The notes under the pieces are model-generated. The model did not search any database and was not told where the DNA came from. It saw nothing but the letters and a program-made list of their open reading frames with translations. From DATGLG01 sp035294245 (lineage in GTDB: Bacteria; Pseudomonadota; Alphaproteobacteria; JACZXZ01): a stretch of 64,000 nucleotides of DNA. Position 1 is the stretch's first letter, and every line of letters starts with the position of its first letter. The position numbers and the translations under genes were made by a program. Shown here one piece after another: positions 44,333 to 52,745 of this stretch. The stretch covers positions 1 to 64,000 of the forward strand of contig DATGLG010000047.1 in the NCBI GenBank assembly GCA_035294245.1. Direction: 5' to 3'.

Positions 44333-44605
44333 CTATCGCCGGTGCCGGCGATAGTCCTCAGTCGCGCCGATGCTGAGCCGCCCGGCGCGGCCGCAGCGCG
44401 AGCAGCGCAGCAGCGGCTTGAGCGCGGCGATCTTCGCGGCTCGGCCGAACCGCTGCGCGAGGGCGTTGAGATCCAGGGTGCGATAGCGGCCGCAATGAGG
44501 ACAGCTCGCCCAGATCATGCGGCCGGGCAAGCGCTGCAGATCGGCCAAGGTCCGCGGCGGCCTTTCCCGCGCGGGAGCGGCCTGCCCGTGATCGGGGCGT
44601 CCCAT
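44333..44605 (-). CDS. Small zinc-ribbon protein
   Basis: A 90-residue protein with two CxxC pairs (SCPHCGR and RCSRCGRAG) about 40 residues apart, which would bind one zinc. The segment between is LDLNALAQRFGRAAKIAALK. Similar short proteins are common near tRNA genes and wall genes in Rhizobiales and have no known role. The start is uncertain (44605 chosen; 44653 possible). Confidence 0.6.
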   Translation of the reverse strand: MGRPDHGQAAPARERPPRTLADLQRLPGRMIWASCPHCGRYRTLDLNALAQRFGRAAKIAALKPLLRCSRCGRAGRLSIGATEDYRRHRR

Positions 44606-44702
44606 CCGGGTACTATATGACGATCGGCCCCTCGTGGGGAGCTGCCGCCACATCGCTCTGATTGGCCAGATAGAACATAATGGGTTTCGACTAAATCCTC
44701 CT

Positions 44703-44786
44703 CGTCACCCCCGCGGAAGCGGGGGTCCAAAAACTGCTGTTTCCCGCGCTTGCCTTCGCGAGGACAAGCTTTGCGCGGGAATGACA
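44703..44786. repeat. Palindromic intergenic repeat before tRNA-Ser
   Basis: Bounded by gtcaccc and gggaatgac, with a strong 5' hairpin (cccccgcggaagcggggg). Same class as the repeat at 7549. Confidence 0.55.
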
Positions 44787-44883
44787 GGCTTCCTAAGGAT
44801 CAAACCGCCGGCACAGTCACGGTTCCTCCCCATTCCCCCTTCCCTGCCCCGCCGCCATCTGTTAAGCGCTTGCTTCATAAGAA

Positions 44884-44973
44884 GGATGGGTGGCCGAGCG
44901 GTTGAAGGCACCGGTCTTGAAAACCGGCAGGCCCGCAAGGGCCTCGTGGGTTCGAATCCCACCCCATCCGCCA
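44884..44973 (+). tRNA. tRNA-Ser (anticodon UGA)
   Basis: A 90-nt class II tRNA. The acceptor stem GGATGGG pairs with CCCATCC, followed by discriminator G and encoded CCA. The anticodon stem ccggt/accgg encloses the loop cttgaaa with anticodon TGA. The long variable arm (gcaggcccgcaagggcctcg) is typical of serine tRNA, and the T arm contains gggttcgaatccc. Its last 17 bases serve as the left attachment site of the integrated element that begins here. Confidence 0.96.
44957..44973 (+). repeat. attL core (17 bp, inside tRNA-Ser)
   Basis: tcccaccccatccgcca, the 3' end of the tRNA including CCA, is repeated exactly at 58601-58617. Integration therefore leaves the tRNA complete. Confidence 0.88.
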
Positions 44974-45033
44974 ACGGCACCTGAAACCCGCAGATTGCCT
45001 GAAAGGCGCGGAAACGCTAGAGTTTATCCAGCG

Positions 45034-45060
45034 TTTTTGTCCAGCACTTTGTCCAGCACA
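45034..45060 (+). repeat. Left arm-type integrase-binding repeat
   Basis: A 27-bp sequence identical to 58514-58540. It consists of two direct copies of tttgtccagcac (45036-45047 and 45048-45059); a third, weaker copy (tttatccagcg) lies just left of it. This pattern, close to the core on both sides, is typical of arm sites for tyrosine recombinases. Confidence 0.7.
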
Positions 45061-45067
45061 GGCAATC

Positions 45068-46831
45068 ATGGCATCAGAAGCACGCACCCAACGGATTAAG
45101 ATCGGCCCCCGCCTGTTCAAGGTCGCGGACCGCTTTTTCATCCGCGTTCCCGTCCCTCGCAATCTCCGCGAAGCCTATCGCGCGGAAGGGAAGAACCAAT
45201 GGGAGGTCTTTGAGCCTCTTCGCTCCGAAGATGGGCAGCCCGCACGAGAGCGCAGGGAAGCGGAGCGTCTGTGTCGTCAACGGGGCGCGGAGATTGACGC
45301 GGAGTTCCAGCGCAAGCGGGCGTTATTGGATCAGCGAGCGCGCAACAAGAGACCATTGACGATGCCCGATGTGGAGCCGCTTGTCCTCGCTTGGTTCAAG
45401 AAGGAATCCGGGCGGCTGGCACTCTCTGAGTTGATGGACAGCCGATGGAATGATTTGGAGGATGTTGACGGGGCAATCGATCACTTTGAAGCGCTGTGCA
45501 AGTGGTCGCTCCGGAAGAACGACTTCACCTTGATTAGGTCCCATGCCGAGGCTGTGCTGCGCGAAGCAAACCTGATCTCCGATCCGGCATCGTTGGAATA
45601 CCGCCTGCTAGCGCAAACACTCTTGCGCGGGATGCTTGAGAACATACAGCAGCAAAAGAAGCGGCGGACGGGGGACTTCGCAGGAGTGAAGGTTGACCCG
45701 TTATTCAGCAAGTCCCCCGCTTCTCAGCCAGCCGAGGGTATTTCGCTCAAAGAGCTTATCGACCGCTACCAGAAGGATCGCGGCGCGCGTTGGACGAAAA
45801 AGACGAAGGACGGCTATACCCTCGTCTTCCGCGCTCTCAAGGAGCTTCTCGGAGAGGATCGAGGCGCCAAGACAATTACCCGTGAGGACTGCCGCAAGGT
45901 AAAGGACATCCTCATGGACCTTGCGCCGAATTACACCAAGCTCCCCGCTACGCGCGGTAAGACGATGATGGAAGCAGCAAAGGTAAGCCGCGAGCTGGAT
46001 ATGCCGCGCCGCAGGGCGGAGAGCGTCAACAGCTACCTCGTGAACCTCGCGGCGCTCTTTAACTACGCTGTCGAGGAAGCCTTTGTTGACCGCCACCCAG
46101 CGAAGAACCTGTTGGTCCCCGTCGTGCGGAAGAAGAAAGACCGCAAGAAGCCTTTCGATATCGATCAGCTCAACGCGATCTTCAAGGCACCCCTCTACAC
46201 GGGATGCGTCAATGACGAGAACGGTTATGCCACGTCCGGGCCAGCGAAGCCCCGGAGAGGGCGCTTTTGGGTCCCTCTCCTCTCGCTCTTTACCGGGATG
46301 CGCCTAAACGAATGCTGCCAACTTCATGTTGCTGACGTGCGATACATGGGCAAGGTACCCGTGATTATCATTACCGAGGACAGCGAGCCGGGAGCGGACG
46401 CAGGCGACATTAAGCGCGTAAAGACAGAGGCAGGCGAGCGTTATGTCCCCATCCACCCCGAGCTAGAAAAACTCGGCTTCCTCACATACTGGAAAGAAAT
46501 GAAAGAGCGCGGTGAGAACCGTCTGTTTCCTGATCTTACGCTCGGAGCCAATGGCTACTATTCCGACCCATTCCAGAAGTGGTTTGGACGATTTCTCAAA
46601 AAGACCGGAGCGGCGAAGCCAAAGACTTCGTTCCACTCGTTTCGGCATACTTACCGGGACGCCTTGCGAGAAGCGAACATCAGCCAGGAACGCGTCAAGG
46701 CGCTCGGAGGGTGGGCCAATCGAGAAACGCAAGAGGATTATGGGGACGGCTTAAAGCCCGCGACGTTGTACGCGGAGATCAAGAAGGTGAAGTTTAAGGG
46801 GCTCAGGCTGGCACACCTGTACGCAGTTTAG
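45068..46831 (+). CDS. Tyrosine-type site-specific integrase
   Basis: A 587-residue phage-type integrase. Catalytic residues visible: Arg412 in FTGMRLNECCQ, His523 and Arg526 in FHSFRHTYRD, and the nucleophile most likely Tyr558 in ETQEDYGDG, with LGGWANR before it. The N-terminal part (1-220) is an arm/core-binding region, with SAM-like helices at 230-340. It starts 8 bp after the arm repeats and points inward, the usual arrangement. Its stop overlaps the end of the convergent AAA gene by 4 bp. Confidence 0.92.
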   Translation: MASEARTQRIKIGPRLFKVADRFFIRVPVPRNLREAYRAEGKNQWEVFEPLRSEDGQPARERREAERLCRQRGAEIDAEFQRKRALLDQRARNKRPLTMPDVEPLVLAWFKKESGRLALSELMDSRWNDLEDVDGAIDHFEALCKWSLRKNDFTLIRSHAEAVLREANLISDPASLEYRLLAQTLLRGMLENIQQQKKRRTGDFAGVKVDPLFSKSPASQPAEGISLKELIDRYQKDRGARWTKKTKDGYTLVFRALKELLGEDRGAKTITREDCRKVKDILMDLAPNYTKLPATRGKTMMEAAKVSRELDMPRRRAESVNSYLVNLAALFNYAVEEAFVDRHPAKNLLVPVVRKKKDRKKPFDIDQLNAIFKAPLYTGCVNDENGYATSGPAKPRRGRFWVPLLSLFTGMRLNECCQLHVADVRYMGKVPVIIITEDSEPGADAGDIKRVKTEAGERYVPIHPELEKLGFLTYWKEMKERGENRLFPDLTLGANGYYSDPFQKWFGRFLKKTGAAKPKTSFHSFRHTYRDALREANISQERVKALGGWANRETQEDYGDGLKPATLYAEIKKVKFKGLRLAHLYAV

Positions 46832-48114
46832 TCGCGGGCTGAGGCAGCAACCGCGCGAGGTAACATGGGATGATCGATCCCCAGTGAGATGCCCTGCTCC
46901 TCTGCCCGCAAGCGAACGTACCCGCGGAGCACGTTCTCGCTAAATTCGTACCAGCCTTGACGGTTCCCCTTGAGAACAGAAGCATGGGCCGGCTTCTTCA
47001 ATTGGTTCATTCTTCCGTTGAACTTCTCCCGCGACAGCGGCGTTGTTCCGCGCTTCTTCATGATACGTAGATATGATTCGAAGATATCTGAGCTCCGTCG
47101 CTTCAGCTCGTGGTAGTCAGCGACAGCCCACAGAACTTCCTCGTAGTCGTTGCGGTACTTCAGCGTCGCCGTCTCGTAGATCGCCTTCAGGTGGGCCTCG
47201 ACATCGTTCGCGGCCTCCTTGATCGCAGCTACGAAGTCAGCGGCAGCAGTCTTCTTGAGCGGATGCTGGTACTCGAACACCTGCCACAGGAGCTTCTCGG
47301 TGATCAGGTGAACATAGTGCGGAAAGCCGTCGCTGATCGTCGCGATGCGATAACGCGTCGTGTTCTCAACCTCGATGCCGAGAGAGCCCGCGGCGCCATC
47401 GATGATCTCAAGGCGAGGCTCATAGCCGAGGCGCTCCAGTGGAACCGTGGTGAGGTAGCGGTAGCACGAGTGATGTGCGTCGAGCAGTTCGCCCAGGACG
47501 GAGCCAACACCGCAGAAGATTAGCTTGAGCGGCACCATTTGGTCGCCGATCTGCTTGATGAAGTCGGCGAACAGCATTCGCTCGCTCGCGCTCTTGATGC
47601 GTTCGAACTCATCGATCACCACGACGGGCGCTAATTTGTACCCCTTAACGGCGAGGGCCACGGCGGCGACGGCATCGTTGATCGAGCGGAGTTCGGTAGC
47701 ATGACCGTGCTCAGTTGCCTCATGATCTTCCACCCCAGCTACCGAAGGGATGCCGAGCATCGCTGTTCGACGCCTCGTCTTCTTGTGCTCGCCAGGGCCG
47801 AGCCCTTCGAGCCGGTCGCAGAGGTTCTTCGCGATGCTGTAGAAGGACGACCCTGGATCGCAGCCGAGCAAGATCGGCGCGCGGCTCGCGGGATGATGCT
47901 CGAACGCCACCGTCTGCGCCAGCGATGTCTTGCCCACGCCCCGCTCGCCGTAGATGAAGACGTGGCGGCCCGGCTGCACCAGCGAGCGTCGGATGTCCTC
48001 CAGCTTCTTGTCCCGACCGCGAAGGAACTCGGCGCTGCGGATCGGCGTGGTTGGCGAGAGGCGCTGCTTTAGGACCTCCTCAAAAGCTTTCCTATCGAAA
48101 CCCGCAAGCGCCAT
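46828..48114 (-). CDS. AAA/Orc-type ATPase with C-terminal helical domain
   Basis: A 428-residue P-loop ATPase. Walker A GERGVGKTS (about residues 56-64), Walker B VVVIDEFERI (about 170), sensor region LIFCGVGSV, and a C-terminal region beyond residue 320 that looks like a winged-helix domain (PLSREKFNGRMNQLKKPAHA). This build is shared by Orc1/Cdc6-like and STAND-type ATPases. It is transcribed with the GrlR-like gene from a promoter with a palindromic operator. The position at the element edge, on the opposite strand, is typical of accessory cargo such as phage-interference genes, but no function is shown. Confidence 0.7.
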   Translation of the reverse strand: MALAGFDRKAFEEVLKQRLSPTTPIRSAEFLRGRDKKLEDIRRSLVQPGRHVFIYGERGVGKTSLAQTVAFEHHPASRAPILLGCDPGSSFYSIAKNLCDRLEGLGPGEHKKTRRRTAMLGIPSVAGVEDHEATEHGHATELRSINDAVAAVALAVKGYKLAPVVVIDEFERIKSASERMLFADFIKQIGDQMVPLKLIFCGVGSVLGELLDAHHSCYRYLTTVPLERLGYEPRLEIIDGAAGSLGIEVENTTRYRIATISDGFPHYVHLITEKLLWQVFEYQHPLKKTAAADFVAAIKEAANDVEAHLKAIYETATLKYRNDYEEVLWAVADYHELKRRSSDIFESYLRIMKKRGTTPLSREKFNGRMNQLKKPAHASVLKGNRQGWYEFSENVLRGYVRLRAEEQGISLGIDHPMLPRAVAASARD

Positions 48115-48174
48115 GCAGCACCTACACTCTTCCCGTGATCCTCTTCACCGTTCTGTGTTTTGTACGATCAGTCT

Positions 48175-48522
48175 TCACGGAAGATCAGCCTTCCGCGTGA
48201 GGCGCACGGGAAGCTGAATGCCAGGCCGATCGGCGCGCACCATCCGCCCTTCGATGACGCCGCCGTGCCTAACTCCTTCAAGTCGAATCGAGAATTCTTG
48301 GGCGTTGTCTCCCCACACGCTGGGGATATTCAAGTTATGCCTCACGACGCGAAGTTCTGCGCTAATGGAAGAGCCATTCGGCGTGAAACTGCCCAGGTAG
48401 TAGTACCCGCTGTCGCCCCCGAAAATGCGATTCGTCTCCAAGACCACGACCCCGCCGTTTCGGTAGACGCCGCCAAGAACATCCCCAAACTCAACAACAT
48501 AGAGCGCTTCAAGGTTCTGCAT
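48175..48522 (-). CDS. GrlR-like small regulatory protein
   Basis: A 115-residue beta-rich protein. LEALYVVEFGDVLGGVYRNG, VVVLETNRIFGGDSGYYYLG and the end RTKADLP-like LTRKADLP match the GrlR family, named for the negative regulator of the LEE genes, which is also widespread as an uncharacterised protein. Start with an aggag ribosome site. It lies 60 bp upstream of the AAA ATPase on the same strand, so the two are likely one operon. Confidence 0.6.
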   Translation of the reverse strand: MQNLEALYVVEFGDVLGGVYRNGGVVVLETNRIFGGDSGYYYLGSFTPNGSSISAELRVVRHNLNIPSVWGDNAQEFSIRLEGVRHGGVIEGRMVRADRPGIQLPVRLTRKADLP

Positions 48523-48558
48523 GTCAGTCTCCTACGGCCAGTGGGCCGCTAACCCTGG

Positions 48559-48575
48559 GTTGTGCATTGCACAAC
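48559..48575. promoter_or_regulatory. Perfect 17-bp palindromic operator
   Basis: GTTGTGCA-t-TGCACAAC, 37 bp upstream of the GrlR-like start. On the minus strand tatcat, a possible -10 box, lies at about 48592-48597, so a dimeric repressor bound here would cover the promoter. Confidence 0.55.
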
Positions 48576-48979
48576 AACACCCATTAGGAATGATAGTGAC
48601 GCCCCCATCTATGTGTCAAGATGTCGTGCCTCAAATCCGCCCTCACCTACGAAATGTTGTTATGTGAGAATATTCAGGGAACATTGCGCCGCTAGGGGCC
48701 AGAAGTACGATTACCCGCGCCAGGGGAGGCCAAGGTGATCGTCTATGCGCGGCTCAGGTGACGCGGTGGACGCTGCCGCCTGCGCGCGCGAGACTGAAGC
48801 GCTGCCGCTCATGGAACTGGACGAGGCCTGACCCCGACATTCCACCGCAAAAATTCGTTGGGTCAGGCGGGGTGGTCGTCGTCGCTCGTTCCCCCCGTAT
48901 GGGCAGGGACGGCGGACCATCTCGATACGACTTGCGGGGCGCGCGAATGACGGCCCGCCGTGGGACGCTGGACGGCCAA

Positions 48980-49012
48980 GGGCCGCAGGGAGGGCCGCAG
49001 GGAGGGCCGCAG
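48980..49012. repeat. 12-bp tandem repeat (2.75 copies)
   Basis: gggccgcaggga repeated at 48980, 48992 and partially at 49004. Non-coding, upstream of the serine recombinase. Confidence 0.6.
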
Positions 49013-49143
49013 CGACGCGCAGGCTCCGCGCTCCCAGCATGCACCTTAGCGGAACGTTCGCCAGCTACCTACTTGACCGCGACTCGGCTCCTGTCCATAT
49101 TCTCAAACCGACGTTTGGGATTGTGGACAGTGAGGGCAAAGTG

Positions 49144-49809
49144 ATGGCCGAAGGCAAGTTCGTCGCATATTACCGCGTCTCTACAGCACGCCAAGGGCGC
49201 TCCGGGCTTGGCCTTGAGGCGCAACGCAAAGCCGTCATGGACTACCTGAACGGCGGCAAGTGGAAGCTAGAGGGCGAATATACCGAGGTCGAGAGCGGCA
49301 AGCGCACGGATCGTCCGGAGCTGTCACGGGCCATCGGCGCATGTCGCCGCCACAAGGCCACGCTCGTGATCGCCAAGCTGGACCGCTTGAGCCGCGATGC
49401 GCACTTTCTCCTTGGGCTCCAGAAGGCAGGGATTGAGTTCGTCGCTGCGGACATGCCCACAGCGAACCGTCTCACGGTCGGCATTATGGCGCTGGTCGCA
49501 GAGGAGGAACGGCGCATGATTTCCAAGCGGACCAGGGAAGCCCTGGCGGCTGCGAAAGCGCGCGGGGTTCAACTCGGTTCACCTGATCCTCACAAGGGCG
49601 CGACCATAGGCGTCCCGCGCGCCGCCGTTGCTCGCAAGCGTAAAGCGCAGGAGTTCGCGGCGAGCGTCCTGCCCGCCATCAATGAGCTACGGACGGCGGG
49701 CTTGAGCTTGCGCGCCATCGCGAAGGAGCTGACGGATCGGGGCATTGCTTCGCCTCGGGGCGGTTCCTGGGGGCCGCAAACCGTCGCAAATGTGTTGGCG
49801 CGGGAATAG
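49144..49809 (+). CDS. Serine recombinase (resolvase/invertase family)
   Basis: A 221-residue recombinase. Nucleophile Ser13 in VAYYRVSTARQGRSGLGLEA; conserved VIAKLDRLSRDAHFLLGLQK; LTVGIMALVAEEERRMISKR with the E-helix start. A short C-terminal region from about residue 185 (LRTAGLSLRAIAKELTDRGI, then SWGPQTVANVL) is the HTH of the family. Long linker, no large zinc domain, so it is resolvase/invertase-sized rather than a large integrase. The start is ATG at 49144, after gaggg. It is the second recombinase in the element; a role in inversion or multimer resolution is possible. Confidence 0.88.
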   Translation: MAEGKFVAYYRVSTARQGRSGLGLEAQRKAVMDYLNGGKWKLEGEYTEVESGKRTDRPELSRAIGACRRHKATLVIAKLDRLSRDAHFLLGLQKAGIEFVAADMPTANRLTVGIMALVAEEERRMISKRTREALAAAKARGVQLGSPDPHKGATIGVPRAAVARKRKAQEFAASVLPAINELRTAGLSLRAIAKELTDRGIASPRGGSWGPQTVANVLARE

Positions 49810-49903
49810 TAGTCACCCGTGTACGGCTGCCGCCCTTGCCGAATAGTGGTCACCTGCATAGCAGGGAGCCGCCCTGGCGATTAGGGCGGACCTTTAAGAA
49901 GCC

Positions 49904-49999
49904 ATGAAGTCTTCCTCGCTCCCGGTGTGGGCGAAGTTCCAGTCTACTGGAAACCTGAGTCTCAATTCCAATGCAGCTTTGCTTCCTGTCCTCACTTGA
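49904..49999 (+). CDS. 31-residue small open reading frame sharing a block with the 53478 protein
   Basis: ATG at 49904 with a purine-rich aagaag upstream. The product, MKSSSLPVWAKFQSTGNL then SLNSNAALLPVLT, shares the ten residues WAKFQSTGNL and the underlying 30 bp with the 53478 protein. It may be a real micro-protein, a fragment of a duplicated gene, or only DNA carrying the palindrome described separately. Low confidence as a gene. Confidence 0.35.
   Translation: MKSSSLPVWAKFQSTGNLSLNSNAALLPVLT
49927..49956 (+). repeat. 30-bp repeat containing a TTCCAG-N4-CTGGAA palindrome, copy 1
   Basis: Identical to 53726-53755, inside another gene. The core TTCCAG-tcta-CTGGAA is a 16-bp inverted repeat, an operator-like or protein-binding design. 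It lies about 135 bp upstream of the small-gene and helicase run. Confidence 0.75.
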
Positions 50000-50088
50000 G
50001 GGACGCGGCACACGTTCGCCGCTCCCTTCCCTTTTTCGCGCGGTTGCCTATGCAGCCGAGCCAAGCCCCATCACTTAGGATTCCATCC

Positions 50089-50364
50089 ATGATGAACGCG
50101 TACACGCGCCACACGGACGGCGCGCCCATGAGTCTGTGGCTGGACAAGGCGTCGAAGGCGCGCCTTGCCCGGCTCCGCTCCACAATCCCCGAGAAGCTCG
50201 GCATCAAGGCGACCTCTTCCGTGATCCTCCGCGCGTCCTTGCGGCTCCTTGAGGAGCGGCTTGAGCGCTTGGAGATGCCGCAGACCAGCGACGACCTGAC
50301 CGTTGAGCACTACGTCCTCAAGCTGGCCCTGGCTGCCGCTGGGAAGGCCATAGAGAGCTTCTGA
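50089..50364 (+). CDS. Small putative ribbon-helix-helix DNA-binding protein
   Basis: A 91-residue protein. PMSLWLDKASKARLARLRST and IKATSSVILRASLRLLEERL suggest a beta strand followed by two helices, as in Arc/MetJ-type repressors; this is a structural guess. The ATG at 50089 has ttagga eight bases upstream. Stop and next start overlap (TGATG). Confidence 0.5.
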   Translation: MMNAYTRHTDGAPMSLWLDKASKARLARLRSTIPEKLGIKATSSVILRASLRLLEERLERLEMPQTSDDLTVEHYVLKLALAAAGKAIESF

Positions 50365-50639
50365 TGACGGACGCCACTTCCACCCCCGGCAAACCGAACA
50401 TGACTCCCAGGGACGAATTGGAAGCCCTGCGCGACCTCACCGTGAGGCGCACAATCGAGGCGCTCCAGGAGAAGCCTTCGGCTGCCCTTCTCGCCACTGC
50501 GGTGAAGCTCCTGGCCGCTGCGGGGATGCTCGATCTCCCGCCGGTGCCACCCTCGGGACCCGAGTTGATGAGCCTCCCATTCCCGCCGCACGGTGACCTC
50601 GGCAGGGTGCCGTTCCCGAGCTATCTCGACGACAAGTGA
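50364..50639 (+). CDS. Small helical protein, possible terminase small subunit-like
   Basis: A 91-residue protein. LEALRDLTVRRTIEALQEKP and SAALLATAVKLLAAAGMLDL resemble the T7 gp18-type small terminase pattern (short helix, E-x-PSAA-L-x-x-A-x-x-L-L-x-x-x-G). The C-terminus is proline-rich (LPPVPPSGPELMSLPFPP). The match is by eye only, and a plain hypothetical protein is the fallback. It overlaps the RHH gene by one base and precedes the helicase. Confidence 0.4.
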   Translation: MTDATSTPGKPNMTPRDELEALRDLTVRRTIEALQEKPSAALLATAVKLLAAAGMLDLPPVPPSGPELMSLPFPPHGDLGRVPFPSYLDDK

Positions 50640-50734
50640 CGCGACGTTTCGCGCGTGTCCGTCCGTGATTGGACGGGCGTCTTCTCTCGTGCCCTGCTCT
50701 TCGTAACCCCAGCAACGCCACTCAGGATGAACCC

Positions 50735-52738
50735 ATGAACCGAATGACGCGGCGCGCCTTGCGCCATCTACCCGAAGCGCGGCCGTCTATGGAGGCATTC
50801 TCGCCTTCCGTTCAGCCTGTCGCGGCCCTCGCCACCTTGGCGTATCGGATCATCACTGACCGGATGACGAGGGACTTCCACAACAGCCTGTCCCAGGAGC
50901 ACAGCGAGGCGTTAATGCGCCTTGTTGGGCGGCTCTCGTTCATGGCTTACGGCCAACAGACCGGGCGATGGGCCATGGACCTGCCGTGCGGCTGCGGCAA
51001 GACTCAAGGCGTCGTGGCGTGGCTCACTGCGGTTCACCGGCTTGGCCTCGACAAATCCGTGCTCGTGGCCGCTTCCCACATCGAGGGGCTCATCAAGATC
51101 AGGGCGGACCTGCTGAGCCTCGGCGTTCCCGAGAACAAGATCGGCCTGCTGCACGACAAGGCGTTTGATCCCATCCTCGCTGCCGAGTTCGCCCGGTGCG
51201 GCGATTACAACCTCTTGGGGCACCGCTACGCCTCGGCACCGGCAACCACAGACAACGGCGTGCGGCAATTCCTCTTGGTCTCGCACAACCGCATACGCGG
51301 GGCCAAGCAGGATGACGACAAGCTATCCTTCATCAACACCTATCGCGGCCTGCCGCGCGACCTCGTGGTGTGGGATGAAGCCTTGATCAGCTCTCAAGCC
51401 TGGGCCATCTCCACCGTCAATGTGGCGTCCGGGATCGGATGGCTGAGACCGCAAGTCGAGATCAGCACTGATCCCGTCCTCAAGGCGGCCCTGGCCTACA
51501 TCGAAAGCTGTCACGCTCTAATCATGGAGGAGCAGCAACGGCAGGCCGGAGGGGACAAGGCGCGCCTCGTGCAGCTCCCGGCCCTGACGGAGCTGGAACA
51601 AGACCAGTTCATCACCAAGCTTAGCGACTTCGATGCCACAAGCCCGCTTCGATCACTCATCGGGATGAACGGATGCGAAATCCGGGTTGCCCCGATGGGA
51701 ACCTCGAAGACGGCGCTTGTGCGATACGTGCTGACTGTGCCTCGGGCTCTCATCAACATCGCCATTCTGGACGCCAGCCACACGGTCAACAAGCTGGTGG
51801 AACTCGACACGACGATAAGGCGTGAGCCGTGGTTCTCAGAGGGGCGCATCATCAAGTCCTATGAGACGGTCACGATCAACTACATGATCGGACCCTCTGG
51901 CAGGGCTTCGGTGGAAGCCGACTTCGGCGCCAGGAAGGGAGACAAGCGAAAGCTCCCTCGTGAGATCGTCTCTATGATCAAGAGCATTCCTCCCGAGGAA
52001 GCCGTGATTGTCTTCACCTTCAAGCATCGCCCGAAGCGTAAGGATGCGGTGGACATCCCCACAGTCCTCCTCAAGGACTTGGAAGCCGCTGGCGTTGACA
52101 CCAAAGCCACGCTGCCGAACGGTAAGCCGCGCATCAATGTGCTGACCTGGGGAAACCACACGTCCCTGTCGGAATACGCTTATTGCGGGAACGTGGTGTT
52201 TGCCGGTGTCCTGCATCGGAGCGATGAAGACCTAGCCGCTGCCGCCATAGGGCAGCGAGACGACCTGTTGGTTGACCTTGGCGAGCTGACCTCAATTGAA
52301 GACATCAAGCGTGGTGAGATCGCCAACATCCTCTATCAGGCCATGTCTCGCGGCTCTAGCCGGTTCACGGAAAACGGCAGGGCTAGACCAATGAAGGTGT
52401 GGCTTGTCCATCACGATCCGCGTATCAAGGAAGTCCTCGACAAGGTGATGCCGGGGGCTGTGTGGACGGCATGGAATGGTGAGCACGGCTCAGGCTTTGA
52501 GCGTAAGACCTACTCGGCTGCTGTCCGCATTGCTGAGTTCCTTCGGGGGCTCTCCGAAGAGACACAGCAAATCAGCAGCAAGCGCCTCAAGGTGGCGGCT
52601 GGCCTAGCAGACCTCCCGGCTCAGACATTCAAGGATGCCAGGAACCTTCTGTTCAGTGGCTCCATGGATGCGGCAGGGTGGCAGCTTGTCGGCCGCTCTT
52701 TCGTGAGGACTGCCCTGGCTCCCTTCGTTGCAGAGTGA
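50735..52738 (+). CDS. SF2 helicase-like P-loop ATPase
   Basis: A 667-residue protein, the largest of the element. Walker A LPCGCGKTQ (residues about 83-91), Walker B DEAL at residue 214 (DLVVWDEALISSQAW), and a motif VI-like YQAMSRGSSR at about residue 535. It is therefore an ATPase of the DEAD/SF2 class rather than a terminase, which would show a RNase-H nuclease end. A replication or remodelling role in the element is likely. The ATG at 50735 has cagga upstream. A long hairpin follows the stop. Confidence 0.7.
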   Translation: MNRMTRRALRHLPEARPSMEAFSPSVQPVAALATLAYRIITDRMTRDFHNSLSQEHSEALMRLVGRLSFMAYGQQTGRWAMDLPCGCGKTQGVVAWLTAVHRLGLDKSVLVAASHIEGLIKIRADLLSLGVPENKIGLLHDKAFDPILAAEFARCGDYNLLGHRYASAPATTDNGVRQFLLVSHNRIRGAKQDDDKLSFINTYRGLPRDLVVWDEALISSQAWAISTVNVASGIGWLRPQVEISTDPVLKAALAYIESCHALIMEEQQRQAGGDKARLVQLPALTELEQDQFITKLSDFDATSPLRSLIGMNGCEIRVAPMGTSKTALVRYVLTVPRALINIAILDASHTVNKLVELDTTIRREPWFSEGRIIKSYETVTINYMIGPSGRASVEADFGARKGDKRKLPREIVSMIKSIPPEEAVIVFTFKHRPKRKDAVDIPTVLLKDLEAAGVDTKATLPNGKPRINVLTWGNHTSLSEYAYCGNVVFAGVLHRSDEDLAAAAIGQRDDLLVDLGELTSIEDIKRGEIANILYQAMSRGSSRFTENGRARPMKVWLVHHDPRIKEVLDKVMPGAVWTAWNGEHGSGFERKTYSAAVRIAEFLRGLSEETQQISSKRLKVAAGLADLPAQTFKDARNLLFSGSMDAAGWQLVGRSFVRTALAPFVAE

Positions 52739-52745
52739 GGGGAAA

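Larger units (their letters stand above)
48523..49143. other. Divergent control region, 620 bp without a gene
   Basis: Between the GrlR-like gene and the serine recombinase. It holds a palindromic operator (48559-48575) and a short tandem repeat (48980-49012). Open frames in the right part are Arg/Pro-rich and read through the tandem repeat, so they are not accepted as genes. Confidence 0.5.

Noticed and set aside
42263..44620. 785-codon plus-strand frame opposite rlpA and mltB
   Set aside because: Antisense shadow; both minus-strand genes have clear signal peptides and catalytic motifs.
48711..49144. Plus- and minus-strand frames upstream of the serine recombinase
   Set aside because: They include the 12-bp tandem repeat, are Arg/Pro/Gly-rich and have no ribosome sites.
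50735..52738. Large terminase (TerL) identity for the 667-residue ATPase
   Set aside because: A helicase motif VI-like YQAMSRGSSR is present and no RNase-H nuclease triad was seen; helicase-like is the better call.
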